Positions 42,291 through 54,701 are shown, counted from the first letter of the stretch. The stretch is DNA of 64,000 bases from Bimastos eiseni (GCA_959347315.1 OY365809.1:41060790-41124789), one strand, 5' to 3'. The notes: generated by a model not told the origin, from the letters alone. Translations and numbers: made by a program.

Positions 42291-44706
42291 ATTGCTCGAG
42301 ACTGTAATGTTGCAAATACATATATTACCAAAGTTGATCCGTTACACTCAGTAGAATCGCAACAAAAAGAAAGAACGGCATATCTGCACACGACGATCCC
42401 TTATGACAAGCACTTCTTATGCATCAACGACTTTCAGGCCTTCGTTTGCGAAGTTTTTGCGGTCGAAGTCCACTGCAACGATATCTTATAGCCGGAACTT
42501 ACGTTAGCTGACAGTGAAGAAACAGATCGTGTGGCGCAGCGCTCGATGAAATCGAACAGCAGTTATTGATATACATGTGGCTATATATACGGTTGGCAAT
42601 TAATCTATTGACTTGGTGAAAGAAGTGCCTGCATGCAGGATATTTCGAACGCTGAATATTGCACATAATTATAGGCCTGTAGAAGAAACAAATTATTTTG
42701 AAATTATGAGACCAGAATGCCAGAGAAACCGGCACCGCTACAGTATGATATGAATGACATCTCTTATTTATCATTTTGGTTAATTGGGTAGATATCTTTT
42801 GTCTTGTTATTCTATTGCGAAAATCATGGTCCTGTTCTTTTAAATAATTATCGGTCAAAGAATTTCTTTGCAAAACAGGTCAAATGCAGTTTGGCATCAG
42901 TGTAGTACAAATTTCATAAACAATATCTGTGTCCAGGCGTGCAACACGTAAGTTTTGGGTTGAGATCATTGCAGGACAAAAGTTATAGTCGTCTATCAAA
43001 TTGTCTGTTCGATTAGGATGCCTACTAGACAGGCGAAAAGTTGAGAGTGAATAAAATTATCTGCATTGTTAATTATAGACTCAGGCGGCAAGTAAGAGAA
43101 CTGACCACCCACCATTCTACGTCGAGAATTAATTAGAACAAAAAACATTCATTACAGATCCTACTCTGACTGTTTCTCAACTTAGCTTAACGAATGAGTT
43201 CCTAAAATTTTAATTATTTATGAATTATAGACTGCTATGATGTTAGAATAGGCCTATACTGTTAGCAATATGCCGATAATTTAACAGATGTACAATTTGA
43301 CTCTCAATGTTTATAAGTGTTTGCAATGAGAATTAATTAAGTACCCAATGATAAAAGGCATTTCTGTTATCACATATGTCAATGATGTAACATTTGAAAC
43401 CAAAAATAATAGTTAGGGACACTATTTTTCAGCATGTATAAATTTTGAGGTGGCGAGTTACTCTTAAGTTCCTTGTGAAATTTAAAGTAGATCAGTGTCC
43501 TCAGACCCACTTGAACCTTGGTTAACACAGGCCTATTTGCACCGATGAATTTTATGTATTTAAGAAGGAAATTAACGGATATAATTATTAGAGGATCGAT
43601 CGAAAGGCATTAGCAATAACATACTTCCGAAAGACATGTAAATGTAACTAATGTGAACATATAGCGATTGCCGTTAAACTATAAAATTGGTCACAAGTCA
43701 GAGAAAGGGTTACATGGGCGACTGCAGCTTGTCAAAAACATCCAACATTCGACGAATTTTATATATTTACGATCGAAATGAATCGATATATTTGACGAGT
43801 GATCAACAGGTATTAGCAGTAACACATTTCCGGAAAAATAGATGACTGCAAATCATTGTCGCCCACTCCACAAAGGCAATAAGGACATTTGCTCCCAGTA
43901 CTCATCAAAGGTCTGGTGCGGTAGCAAAGTTCTTTCCCAGTTGGCCTACTTATGGGGATATATGAATTTTCCCCATTGTAAAAAGATAAGAGAACGTGAG
44001 AAAATTTTTCACGATGGTTTCCAGCTGTGCTACAGAATGATGTATAATGGAGACCTCATACCGGGGTGTACAAGTAGTACTTGATATAAAGCGGAGCTCA
44101 TATGGTACAAGGTAACTATGGTTTCCTTCAGTATGGCAGGGAAATGTCGGAGACATGATAACTTAGTACTAAAATATCTGTGATGATAATAAATAAATTA
44201 TTATAGGCTTATATATATATATATATACATGATATGCAATGTCGATATTCAGAGTGGGAGGGAAGTGACTCTGAAAGCGACAGAAAAACGCCCCCGAGAA
44301 ACTAGAGGCAAGGAGCCAATTAAATATCTCGAGACATCATCACTGTATTATACAAATTCCAGTGTACTGCGGATTAAATAAAATTCGATAAATAAAGTGA
44401 AGCTTTATCTAGTGTTTAAACTACTAGAAACTAACCTAGCTTCCAAAATAGAAAGCTGTGATGGTGTCCAATGTTCTGCTTATCTCGACGAGAGCTATAT
44501 CTGTGAAATTATCGAAAGTAAATTAAGGGCATTCAGTTTAAAAATATTTTGCCACGCTGCATGTATGGTAGGGCATTTTCTTTGATTTTTACCCCTCAGA
44601 CTTCAAATGATATTGAGAAACGATAGTCATATTAGAGAAGGTAAACCTTTTGGGCCTTTGCCCACAGGTGAAAGAAAAAGAAAATATATAGCAATAGTTG
44701 ACGGAG
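42291..44706. other. AT-rich stretch, nothing recognised
   Basis: Only short open frames without family features. A small AT microsatellite lies at 44212-44226. Confidence 0.4.
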
Positions 44707-45346
44707 AGGTTCTAGGGCAATAACCTACCCGGACAACAACTCCCTGGACAATAACCCACGTGCAAATCACCCTCGGACAATAATCCACCCATGCAAACAC
44801 CTCCCGGACAATAATCCCCCGAATAGTACAGCGGTAAGAAATGACAATCCCCAAAAACCACTTATGCAAATAATTTAATTACTTCACAAACAATATAAAA
44901 ACAGACAGTTATAATGATTTTATGAGACATATAGCAAACATGGGACAGTCATTTGACAGTATGGCAGATCACTTCATACAAAGACTAGACTTTGCGCAAA
45001 TAACCGCCCCCCCCCCAACAGTGGGCTCAAAAAAGCTATATAAAGAAAAAGTGTCATTATGTGATATAAAGCTTCTCGTATCTTACCATATAATTGTTGT
45101 TTGATATTTTCCAATTATCTGCAGCCTATCCACTAATTTGAATCTTACGGTATCGAATCATGACTGTCACATGTTTGCTAATTATCTGCTCATTATCTGA
45201 CATTATTTGACATTTTCTACTTAATTAGGAATTTTCAAATGTCCTACATGTATTTTCGTGTCTTACCAATACTGTCTGGGGGTTGTTGTCCAGAGGATTA
45301 TTGTCCGGGGGTTATTGTCCGGGGATTATTGTCCTGTTACGAATTG
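44707..45346. mobile_element. Foldback element with arms of GGACAATAATCCCC units
   Basis: The left arm (44707-44826) repeats CGGACAATAATCC-like units; the right arm (45267-45345) is the inverse, GGGGGTTATTGTCC. Both outer ends read AGGRCAATAA when taken inwards. The 440-bp interior is AT-rich and noncoding. I found no convincing target duplication. Confidence 0.7.
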
Positions 45347-46818
45347 GGTTATGACCATCTACTTTGATTTTTCCCTTAAGCTGACCTTCCGGCTTCAAAA
45401 TGACCTGTGATTATCTTTGTGAGTAAGAGAAATGCGCTGTATTGAGTTTTCTTCTACATTTATATACATTGTAAATGTCCGATTCAGCGCTGAGAGGTCT
45501 TCACTGCACTGAAGAAATTGCTGAAAAAATATCGTGGGACCATTGCTTCATTTTCGTTGGCAAGAGCTCTGCGCAAGTTAGTTAATTGTGTTAACAGTCA
45601 CTTGTGGCGCATGGCCTTCCTCTGCGGCCGAGTCTGGGGATGGTAGGACTCAAGGGATGGGGGTCTCAAGGCTGCGCGTTTTAAACTATTCTTCATCTTG
45701 GAGCCTTGCTCTGGTGGAAATGGGGCTATTGTGATTCATAGCTGAAGTGACTTTTGCCAAAAACGTTGTTCACGTGTCTAAGATGATAATTTCATCGCTA
45801 CCGTATTCAACATCTATGTCAAAAGTATACAGCTAACACATCGATTTGGATCGACAACAGAACATCCGATTATAAGTGGACAATAGGGGAAGGAGACGAA
45901 GTGACACAGATAATTAATATGAATTGGCTTCTTCTCGAAGCATACGGCACATCAGTTGGCGGACAGTTGCGTTATGAACACTGAACAGATCTGTAGATTA
46001 GATATAGCTGATGAAAGTGTTTCTTTGGGAAAGCATCAGCGGTGTATTGCCAAATTTGTAACAAAGGGTTCGCAGTTAGTATGTCCCCTTATGCCATATC
46101 GGTCACCGCCACAGTCAGTCAAATTACGATTAGGGGGTCTGGCGTCTGGGCCCACGAAGCTCCGTCAGCGGAGTCTAGGGTCCATCCGCCAAGCATTTTT
46201 AAGTGTTTGACGTCAAATGGAGCAAGTTTTTCTATTTCTTTTTTGTTTCGTAAGAAGTCTTTAGAATAGTCTTTTTAGTACATAAACAAATAAGCAAAAT
46301 TAAATTAAATTTTTATTATTGACGCAGCAGTAGTTAGAACAGAGTTAATTTGAGTGTAAATAAATCGACAACGCTAATTTCCACAATTCCTCTTCGTTTA
46401 ATGAGTATTTTCTAGGTACGCTATTTTTAACTCGGGTATCGTTTGATTTTTTTGAAATTAGTAGTTGATTTTAGGCATATTTATTATTTTGAACTAACGG
46501 TTCGCACGAACCTGACCGAACCGGCTCCAAACCACCGCTGGAAAGCATTACTGATCGAATGTCTGTAATTGGTTAAGCTTTGCGATATTTTTGACTCTTC
46601 AGGTCCTTATTATTATATGCTGGAGTTGAATCAAGTCAAGTCAAGCCATTTTTATTTTCGTGTATGATGATTTAATGCACTCACAGGAAACTGTATCTCT
46701 CCTAATTTCTTACTATTAAACGACTGCTTTGGCTACTCTACTCTCACCATTAATGTGCTTATAATTTATAAATGCATTTAGTATTGATGATCATTAGCAA
46801 CGGAAACAACAGAGAAAT

Positions 46819-46849
46819 AAGAGAGAGAGAGAGAGACAGAGAGAGAGAC

Positions 46850-46882
<33 letters not shown>

Positions 46883-46905
46883 TAGAGAGAAAGAGAGAGA
46901 GAGAT
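46819..46905. repeat. (GA)n microsatellite
   Basis: Imperfect GA/CAGA array. Confidence 0.9.
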
Positions 46906-47951
46906 GGCATTAGCAAGCGCATGGTATGACGCACTAAATCGGCGTTCCTATATTTAAAAACATCCAATTAAAGATTTACCCAATGTCATAGAGTTGTCTC
47001 TGGCAGAAGAAACTCACTCTTTCCTAGTGAACTAAATAAATGCTGCGACATTGATAAATATAATGAACAAATAGCTAGAGCTGGGAATAACAAAAGAGTC
47101 TCCCTTTTTCCGAGGAGGAGACAGCAAAGTAACTTAAGCGCTAGAGAAGAACCCGAGTTCTGAGATGATATAGATGCCAAATTTTAACACCGATCGACAC
47201 CAAGATATACAACTTGAGGATGCCCTCGCAGTTTTCAGGTTTCATTGTAGGCGCAGAAAAGGAATAAGAACAGACATCAGTTATCGATTATTTTCTTTCA
47301 ATATACTCGCCTTTTAGAATATTTTAGCTTAACATTTAAGTTGTTTCTGAGATAAATTGACGATAAATTGTTAAACCAAACAACATCACCAGTCAAAGCA
47401 GAAAGAAACATCTTTATATTTCGTAAATAGAATGTTCACATAATAGCAATTCTAAATCATAATACATAAGCGTGAGCCATGGAAACATAAGCACCACCAA
47501 CAAAACCCAATTTAAAGTAACTTATTCCATAGAAAGCAACAGAAAACGTCGTTTGCTTGTGTTGTTTCAAGACCGCCATCCAAAGCCTGCAACTCGAGTT
47601 TGAAAAAAACGTATATTCAGAGGTCTTGGTCGTTTTTTCAACGCTAATCTTATTCGCTCATAGCCCACAACCGTTTAACCCTGGCACAACGGTGTCTGGG
47701 CATTTGTTGTTAGGTAAAAGATGCCGCGTGGTGAATACGAGTATGAACTCAATCCCATGTATTGAAACTTTACGTCGAGCGGAGAGCAAGAATCCTGCAA
47801 ATCATAAAAGACGAAATATGTTAATAAAAACTAAATATTGCTCAAGTATATATATATATATAGCTTCCTTTCCTCACAAATACTGACTAGTTGCCTCCGT
47901 TTATTATGGCATCGCTACACATTTTAGAAGAGGCGCTGTATTAAGTTCACA

Positions 47952-48041
47952 TTGATTGATGATGATGATGATGATAATGATGATGATGGTGGTGGTGGTG
48001 GTGGTGATGCTGCTGCTGCTGGTGATGATGATGATGATGAT
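47952..48041. repeat. (GAT)n-(GGT)n-(GCT)n microsatellite
   Basis: Compound trinucleotide array. Confidence 0.9.
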
Positions 48042-48779
48042 ATTCGTTTATTGTAGTAAAATACCTGCCAGATGACAAACCGCCTCGTGGCTTACAGAGT
48101 AATTTTAGTTAACTAAACAGAAATAGATGTGTTTTCTTAAACTTCCCCATTTTACTGGACTATCAGCTTACACTTTTAGGACAATTCTTGATTGACTTTC
48201 TTTAAAAAACATAGATAAATTTGAATATATTTTCTCCTTCCCCATTCTCTTCCCGTTATCGTTCTCAATCTTTCGCTATCCCAGCCTTCAATTGCAAGTC
48301 TACCTATCTGAATTTCTACAACCACTACTTTGTAGAGTACACGTTGCACCTGCTCGTTGGAAGGAACTCTCAAAATATATCCGCCTATTCGCTCACCCTC
48401 CTATCTCACATTTTAATACGCTTGAATTCTCATCAGACACTTTTTACTGGCGACTAAAACCGAGCTCTTCAAGCCATCCTATCCAGATTCTAGTCCTGTT
48501 TCGTCACACGAATATCATCATCACTGACAATCACCGTTGTACCATGCTGTCTTCTCGACTTGACCTTCCAGAATTTTGAACTGGCACCGGAAAGAGCAGA
48601 GCGGTTTGGCAATTGTGGACTTGATTTGATATACATATAAGAAATTAACCGGTAAATGAGCAGGGCACCAGTCTATCCAAGCGTATGTAAACAGCGTACA
48701 GTAGTACACACATCAATCATTATATAAAAATTGCTCCAATTCGCCCTTGGCACGTTAAGTCAATTAAAATAAACCCAAG

Positions 48780-49151
48780 AATCTGATAACTATTGCACGT
48801 GCATGATGGTAATACTAAGTGAGTGCTTGCGGGAAACTCCAGAGCTTTTATACAACTTTGCCATTCCGGCTCGTCTTTGTCGGGCATCACTGTATCGTAT
48901 TCAGCACCTTCTACTTTCAGCCGACAAGCCTTATCAAAGTTTGCAAAACTGATTTTCACCTCATTCAGAAATATATGTTTCTCACACCATTCCATCATCT
49001 CTTTCGAAGAAATGCATTGTTGCTTTTGAAGCAATTGGTTCGACAGTTGCATAAAAGCAAATTTCGTATTACACGTGAGGATTTTTCCATCGGCTCGTGC
49101 CAAAGTTGTTTCATACTGCAGAAATTCTCGTGATCCAGTCGAATGGCTAAT
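48780..49151 (-). CDS. Putative exon downstream in lipase-like gene B
   Basis: A minus-strand frame of about 120 codons after an AG (GTGATTAG) reads HSTGSREFLQYETTLARADG, then FMQLSNQLLQ, KEMMEWCEKHIF and EPEWQSCIKALEFP. Composition is coding-like, and it sits directly after exon 5 in the right orientation, where a PLAT-like C-terminal part would be expected. However, the gap to exon 5 is only about 60 bp and the phases of the visible donor and acceptor do not agree, so it may belong to another gene or be a chance frame. Confidence 0.35.
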
Positions 49152-49212
49152 CACAGACAAATCTCAAATGAGAATTTGATATCTGAGATAAGAGAGATAT
49201 TTTGAAGCCTAC

Positions 49213-49337
49213 CGGCAGGCTGGTCTCGTTGCTACACGAATTGCGAGCTACGAAGCAAGACGTCAGAATAGACTCGTTGTAGAAATCGACGGCTCTAAAG
49301 TGGTTGCATCTTGGCCCAGCCTGACCTACTATCTGTG
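49213..49337 (-). CDS. Lipase-like gene B, exon 5 (catalytic His block CNH)
   Basis: Acceptor TTTTTCCTTGTAG and donor CTGCCG|GTAGGC on the minus strand give 125 bp, joined in phase to exon 4. It encodes QIVGQAGPRCNHFRAVDFYN and ESILTSCFVARNSC. The CNH block matches the position of the catalytic His of pancreatic lipases (CNHLR), so the base is retained here, unlike in gene A. The following Cys-rich part fits the family's disulphide pattern. Confidence 0.75.
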
Positions 49338-50506
49338 CTACAAGGAAAAACACCAATCTTGTGTCAAACTACCGCATCGACAAAAATGGTGACCTTCAAA
49401 AGAATGCGACAAGGTAGTACAATGTAGGCCTACTTTAATGTAATTTAATATGACATACGTGTACAATAACCAGAGATATACTATACTCAGTGATGAAGTC
49501 TGACGGTTATCTTCCTGTCAAGAAACGTTTCAAAATCCATTATTTATTACATGGCTCAAATTAAGATCCCGATATTTCATCTGAATATCATCGTTAGCAG
49601 GCCTATTATAATTAATGACGCGTTTTGTTTGCAGTTTTATAAGCTTGTGCGCTTTAAACAAACACCAATAGTACATGTAACAAGAACAATTTTGTTTTCA
49701 ATATCATTAATATTATAACGATACTTTTAAATTTGAGGTAGGTGCAATGCCTCAGGATTTCAAACATTAGGAATTGCGTTTTTCTGAGGTGGTTTGTCAT
49801 CGTTGTGAAGAGCGATCGCGTTGAAGCATTGGATAAGCGCTGATGGAGAAATCTAGTTCCTCTGTAGCCTATTGTTACCTGGACAAAGCGGTGGCAGAGG
49901 CCGTTGAAGAAAGTCACGCCTTTCTATCACACTTGGACCAATGGTTTAAGCGGCAAAGGACACAAAATGTAATGAAGGTAGAGAGCACCAGTGTACTCGG
50001 ATGATTTTCTCTGCTGATATTTCAGAGCAGCCCCGCGGCCCAATATGATTCTGCAAATGGTGTCAATGACGGTGGCGTGCTCGACTAGACATTTACGCCA
50101 TCATAAGACATGAAGTGTGACACCATCTGCTTGTTTCCAGTCGAACCTAGATGAACTTTGATGAGGCCAAGCCAAGTGCTGTAATAATATTCGTGAGAGA
50201 ATGCTTGTCAATAAAATCGTGTTCCATGGGAAATGAAAGGCCGCGTGAGCCATATATGCTGCCATTGTAGTTGCGACGATTCATAGCGCACGGTTGGTAG
50301 CAAGAAACTTCGAGAGAGCTTAATAGGTCCAACGGCGAAAACGTATAATTATAGTGTCCTAACAATAATGTTACTGCTGCTCCTGCGTGTGAATAGCAAT
50401 ACCTACCGCCTCTGCTTCGACACAGGTTCAGCAGTAAATGACAGTAAGCTGGACAATAAGACACGGTAGAGCAAGTAAACAAGTAATTCAGACGCAGTAT
50501 ATTTAC

Positions 50507-50740
50507 GTATCGCAGAGTTTAGATCCGATGAACTGGTTGTGACGTCGCTGCCATCGCAACCTGGCTGTGTTTGTCCACCGTTGGGGTAAAAATCCACGTG
50601 CCCAATGGCCTTCTTAATTCCAAGCCTCAACTGGTTAGCGTACACCTTGTTACTGGAATGAATGACGTCGACGAAGTCTGCGTTGGATGTGGTCAGTCCA
50701 ATCCCACGATCTTCGAAGATTGGAGCGAATGGATCAAGTG
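50507..50740 (-). CDS. Lipase-like gene B, exon 4 (Asp block)
   Basis: Acceptor TGTTATCAG and donor GATAC|GTAAAT on the minus strand. It encodes ALDPFAPIFEDRG, carrying the triad Asp, then NADFVDVIHSS, AIGHVDFYPNGGQTQPGC and a Ser/Thr-rich loop that replaces the residues before the CNH block. It leaves in phase 1 and joins exon 5 as a Pro codon. Confidence 0.8.
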
Positions 50741-51139
50741 CTGATAACATTACAGCATAAAACTTATCGAAATAAATGCTGGTAACATACAGTGATTATA
50801 TGCGAAACCCGCTTCTGGTGACTGAGTCCTTGTTAGTTTAGGTGTATCTCATGATGTTCCCTTGCTTCGCTGTTCTATTTACGTTCTATTTACGGCTGAC
50901 AATCCTTTTCATCAGTGATAAGCATTCATCTATAGTTTCTAGATGTTCTCTAATCGTCCTTTTTAACATCCATCTAAAACTCAACGCATTTGGTCACATT
51001 TTGGTGCCATACTTTGCATCAACTTCTCAATTCAACTATGCTGTCTGAAATTATCATAATTTCACATTTTCATCTAGTGCTCATGACTTAGGTTTCACCA
51101 CTGATTAAACAATTTCCAAGTTAACTTCTTATTCTTACT

Positions 51140-51360
51140 CTAAATTAATGCATTTCAGGGCCATTTGCAAATCTGTTTAAATCCCTTCCTTTACCTCAAG
51201 TGTCCATGCTCTTCTGTTCTCACATCGACCATTGCAATTTTATCCTTGTTGTCATGCCTAAGGTTCGTTATCTAATTTACAGTCAGTCCAACTGAACGCT
51301 GCTGCGAAGCTTACAGCTCGCCTGACTAGTTTATAAATCTCACTTATGGTTGAATAACTG
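51140..51360 (+). mobile_element. L2/CR1-like reverse transcriptase relic
   Basis: The plus strand, with stops and frame changes, reads HFRAICKS...VHALLFSHIDHCNFIL and VMPKVRYLIYSQSN, matching the conserved block (I-x-x-R-L-D-Y-C-N-S-L-L..L-P) near the end of L2/CR1 reverse transcriptases. It lies in intron 3 of gene B, antisense to the gene. Confidence 0.65.
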
Positions 51361-51464
51361 CAACGTCTACTTCTTCTATCTGCGAGTATCCAATAAATAA
51401 ATAACAGCGATACGGGAGGGGGTTTGTACAGTCACATGATTTTCATGTACAGTACCTGAAATTC

Positions 51465-51681
51465 TTGCGAACTTGAGGCGATTTCCCGCAGCACTGCAAA
51501 CTTGTCCACCAAGATCATGTCCGATACAGTAAAGGCCAATCCTCGACAATCCTCTATCAAGAGCGTTTTGAGCCAAGAGAGCGATCTCCGCTCCTACAGT
51601 TCTTGTGTCGGAAATTGCTTGATACACGTTTGTATCTTGCGATCCACAACTCCAGCCAACAATGACGATGTTATAGGCCGC
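51465..51681 (-). CDS. Lipase-like gene B, exon 3 (Asp in place of the catalytic Ser)
   Basis: Acceptor TTTGCAAAAG and donor TTTCAG|GTACTG on the minus strand, phase 0 in and 1 out. It encodes AAYNIVIVGWSCGSQ, a helix with SDTRTVGAEIALLA, and YCIGHDLGGQVCSAAG. At the nucleophile elbow G-H-S-L-G reads G-H-D-L-G: codon GAT replaces a Ser codon, which needs two base changes from AGT. Without the Ser the fold cannot act as a normal serine hydrolase, so a binding or regulatory role, as in lipase-derived yolk proteins, is possible. The rest of the exon is well conserved, which argues against a dead gene. Confidence 0.85.
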
Positions 51682-52070
51682 CTTTTGCAAACAAAACGCA
51701 AAAGGTGATTATATTAATGCAAATAATCTCATGCAACCCATAGACGCATAGACCAATCACATACGCTGAGCATATAAGGAAATGGGAGAAGAGGATGAAG
51801 AGATGAGTGCTTGATCCGACGGCTTCGCTTTAGTCTTTGTTCGGCGTCACTGAAAATATTAATACATCGCCCCCTCCTGAGTCCTGACGCAATTTGCTAC
51901 TGCAACTCGGTACTCTAGGTCCTCCCTGAAGGCACTCTAGTTACTCTTACTAGAATGATGGATCAGGTTACACGACTCTGCTACCCAGAACAACTCGCAC
52001 CAACACATCGCGTTCTCCACGCTGGCTGATTCCTACCTGTGGTCGAATCTGCGTCAGACTGACTCTCCCT

Positions 52071-52110
52071 ATATATGTGTATGTATATATATATAATATA
52101 TATATATATT
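52071..52110. repeat. (TA)n microsatellite
   Basis: Interrupted TA array in intron 2 of gene B. Confidence 0.9.
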
Positions 52111-52728
52111 CACAGAGCACGCACAGTATGATACGCCGTCCTACTGGGAAGTATGTTGTCTCTTGTCTTATGCGTCTTGTTTTATACCTGACGTAATTCA
52201 GTGTTGCCGGTCTCTCCATTCGGACCTCTATGCCTCATCGTGTTCACATCTCTCTCAGCTTTCGCTCTGAAATAAACAAACGTCTTCCTTTGACCTTACC
52301 ACCCGCTAATGCAGGTAAGAACAAAGTCTCAGGAATTGGGTCCAATGCTGAGCTCTCTAGTTGATGGCTTAAAGAAGAGAAACGCTACCATTGGAATAAA
52401 AATAATTACCTAGTATCATCAGTCAAACATTTCCCGTACAAAAAGGCTTTGAGGCTTCTGGAAGACAGCGACTTTCTCGACCCGAAACTTGGTGGCGTTG
52501 GTGAGGGAGATCGGGAAGGGGATGTTGATGATGATGCTAATCATATTACAATAAGCAACGAATGCTGCTGCTACTGCTTCTTACACTACTGCAGCTAATA
52601 CATCTTTTAATATTCGTGGTAGTATAATTGTTATGTATTAGTAGTATTGGAAGTGGTGGAAATTGTTGTGGTAGTGGGTGGAGTAGACGTTGTGGTAATG
52701 ATATTAGCATTGCTATTTACAGGACTAC

Positions 52729-52834
52729 CTTTGTCAAGATTCGGTCTTTCACATCGCGCATCCATTGAGCTGACTGGTTTTGTCCCCATCCGTGAACGAT
52801 GAACGTTAATCTCCATGTTGAATTGAAAGTGGCT
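52729..52834 (-). CDS. Lipase-like gene B, exon 2 (HGW block)
   Basis: Acceptor AATTTAG and donor ACAAAG|GTAGTC on the minus strand, 106 bp, phase 2 in and 0 out, as in gene A. It encodes ATFNSTWRLTFIVHGWGQ followed by SAQWMRDVKDRILTK. FIVHGW matches the conserved oxyanion-hole strand of the family. Confidence 0.8.
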
Positions 52835-53722
52835 CTAAATTTAAATGGAAGCACAGGTAAGTTAAGCTCCAATACCCATGGAATGACTTTCTTAGACGCA
52901 TTGACTATGGTGTTAATGGTTATAATATTGGAAATTAATACAACGCTGCTGCTAGGAAACTAATGATCGTTAACCTTATCGATGGAAGGTCATAGTTTCA
53001 TCATGAGCACAAAATCAATTGGTATTCAGTAGGATGCTCATGAAAGTCACCAGTGGTGCAGCTCTTTGCAAAGGTATGATTCGCCAAATGAATTTCCAGC
53101 AGAGCTAAGAGAAGACAGCATATTTCGAGTTCCTGAGACGCACTGCATCATAATTGAATGATGAAAAACAGGAAATGCGTTCTGCCGACCAAAGTTACGA
53201 TGGCCTCATCTTCAAGTTGGACTACGCAGATGGTGGTTGAGGCAACGTCTTATTATAACGTAACATAATTTAATACTAGCAAAGCGAAATTTCAAGAAAA
53301 TATTCATCGTTCAAATAAAACACCACAGTTTGAGCGCTTGGCGAACTGGAAGAAGAAACACTGACTAACAAAACTCTAGTTTTATGGGGAAGGTGCTCGC
53401 GCTGTAGCACCGGCGAAAGCAACTGCTTAATTTATCAGTTATTGAACAAGAAATCGACTGGAGCCTGTGTGGAATAAAGCACAGCAAGAGAGCGAATAAA
53501 TCACTAAAGATTCACAATTAAACAATTAATGTTTCGCTTCTAAGTGAGGCTTAGCTCAGACTAATTTTACAGGAAGGGCCTCAAAAGTTACTTTTTATAG
53601 ATAAATGAACTACTTTGCTTCTTGAAGGTGCACGACATTTACGTGTAATGATATATTACGTCATCTGTGTTCATGAGATGACATTAGAAGTGAAAAAAAT
53701 AATAGGCCCCCTATAATCTTAC

Positions 53723-53887
53723 GGAAACACAGTCCTTGAGAATTCCTCGCCATCCGCTTGGTTCGCGCGGGTGTAGAACCGAAAGTTCAAGCTATATTGC
53801 CCTGGACACCGCGGCAGAGGCAGATCGTTGTAGGGTGAATCGTTGCTGAAGCAACATCCCTGACCGGAGCAACACACCTGCGTGGCC
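53723..53887 (-). CDS. Lipase-like gene B, exon 1 of those found (N-terminal cysteine block)
   Basis: Acceptor CACTTAAAAG and donor TTTCC|GTAAGA on the minus strand give 165 bp. It encodes ATQVCCSGQGCCFSND, SPYNDLPLPRCP and LNFRFYTRAN, aligned throughout with exon 1 of gene A and with the start of mature pancreatic lipases. It carries one more cysteine than gene A in this block. Confidence 0.8.
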
Positions 53888-54370
53888 CTTTTAAGTGAAC
53901 TGACATTGACAGTATATTTTTAACCAGTACAGTTTCAGTATACGAGCAGCATTACGCCTTATTCACACACTTCTTTAGACACTCAACGATATTGGGATGC
54001 CGGTCTTGAATAATGATATTGTGATTATACTCGCATCAAACACAACCAGGTTTTCAAGGACAGACAACCCGTCAACACTGACTAAGCCTTAAGTCTGCTT
54101 AGCTTCACTATACTTGCCAATAACAACATACATCATCTTGTATCTAATTGACGCACCAATTAAAAATCAGCAAATGGTACAATGTAACTATTAAGAATTA
54201 CCTTTCAGTTGGGTCATTAACCATTCGGGTCCACTCTCCTGGTCTGACCTTTGACTGCTGATCTGATCGCTAGACCTCCTATCGACTGTTGCCTCAAGCA
54301 TAGAACTCCGGCGCTATAGAGGCTGGTAATTAATAGCAATTTGATTTGAAGTTGATTATGGTTCTGTGTC

Positions 54371-54701
54371 TATAGTCCGAAGGTTCGAGAGTCCGAAGAT
54401 TGCATGGTGTCCGATCGATTGGTGATAGGCCTAATATTGCGGTGTTAATAGTAGCTGGATTGACAGAAAGAATTATGTCTGGCTAGAAGCTAGATTACAC
54501 CAATCTTTTCATTCATACAGCTTCTATTTATTACACCATTCTTTTCATTCAGACAACTTCCATTTAGGCATGAATCTTTTCATATAAATCCAGCCCCAGT
54601 TTTGCACGTTCCTTTCATCAATTAATCCACCTTCAAGCTAAAGTAGTATCGGAGTATTAGATTCTTCGGACTATCGAACCTTCGGACTATCGAGCGGACA
54701 C
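54371..54701 (+). mobile_element. Foldback-type element (CCGAAGG arms), copy 1
   Basis: The left arm has TATAGTCCGAAGGTTCGAG and AGTCCGAAG; the right arm (54664-54701) has TTCGGACTATCGAACCTTCG and ACTATCGAGCGGACACC. The interior repeats CTAGAAGCTRGAT and CTTTTCATTCA words in both orientations. The element at 57835-58166 has the same length (about 331 bp) and the opposite orientation. Confidence 0.8.

Larger units (their letters stand above)
45347..48779. other. Intergenic stretch, nothing recognised
   Basis: Two microsatellites and short frames only. No exon of lipase-like gene B could be followed here with confidence. Confidence 0.4.
49213..53887 (-). other. Lipase-like gene B, span of the five exons found
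   Basis: Exons in transcript order: 53723-53887, 52729-52834, 51465-51681, 50507-50740, 49213-49337. Splice phases agree at all four junctions (2, 0, 1, 1). The plan equals that of gene A for the first four, with exon 2 of identical length. The signal-peptide exon (right of 53887) and the PLAT-encoding end were not established. Confidence 0.7.
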
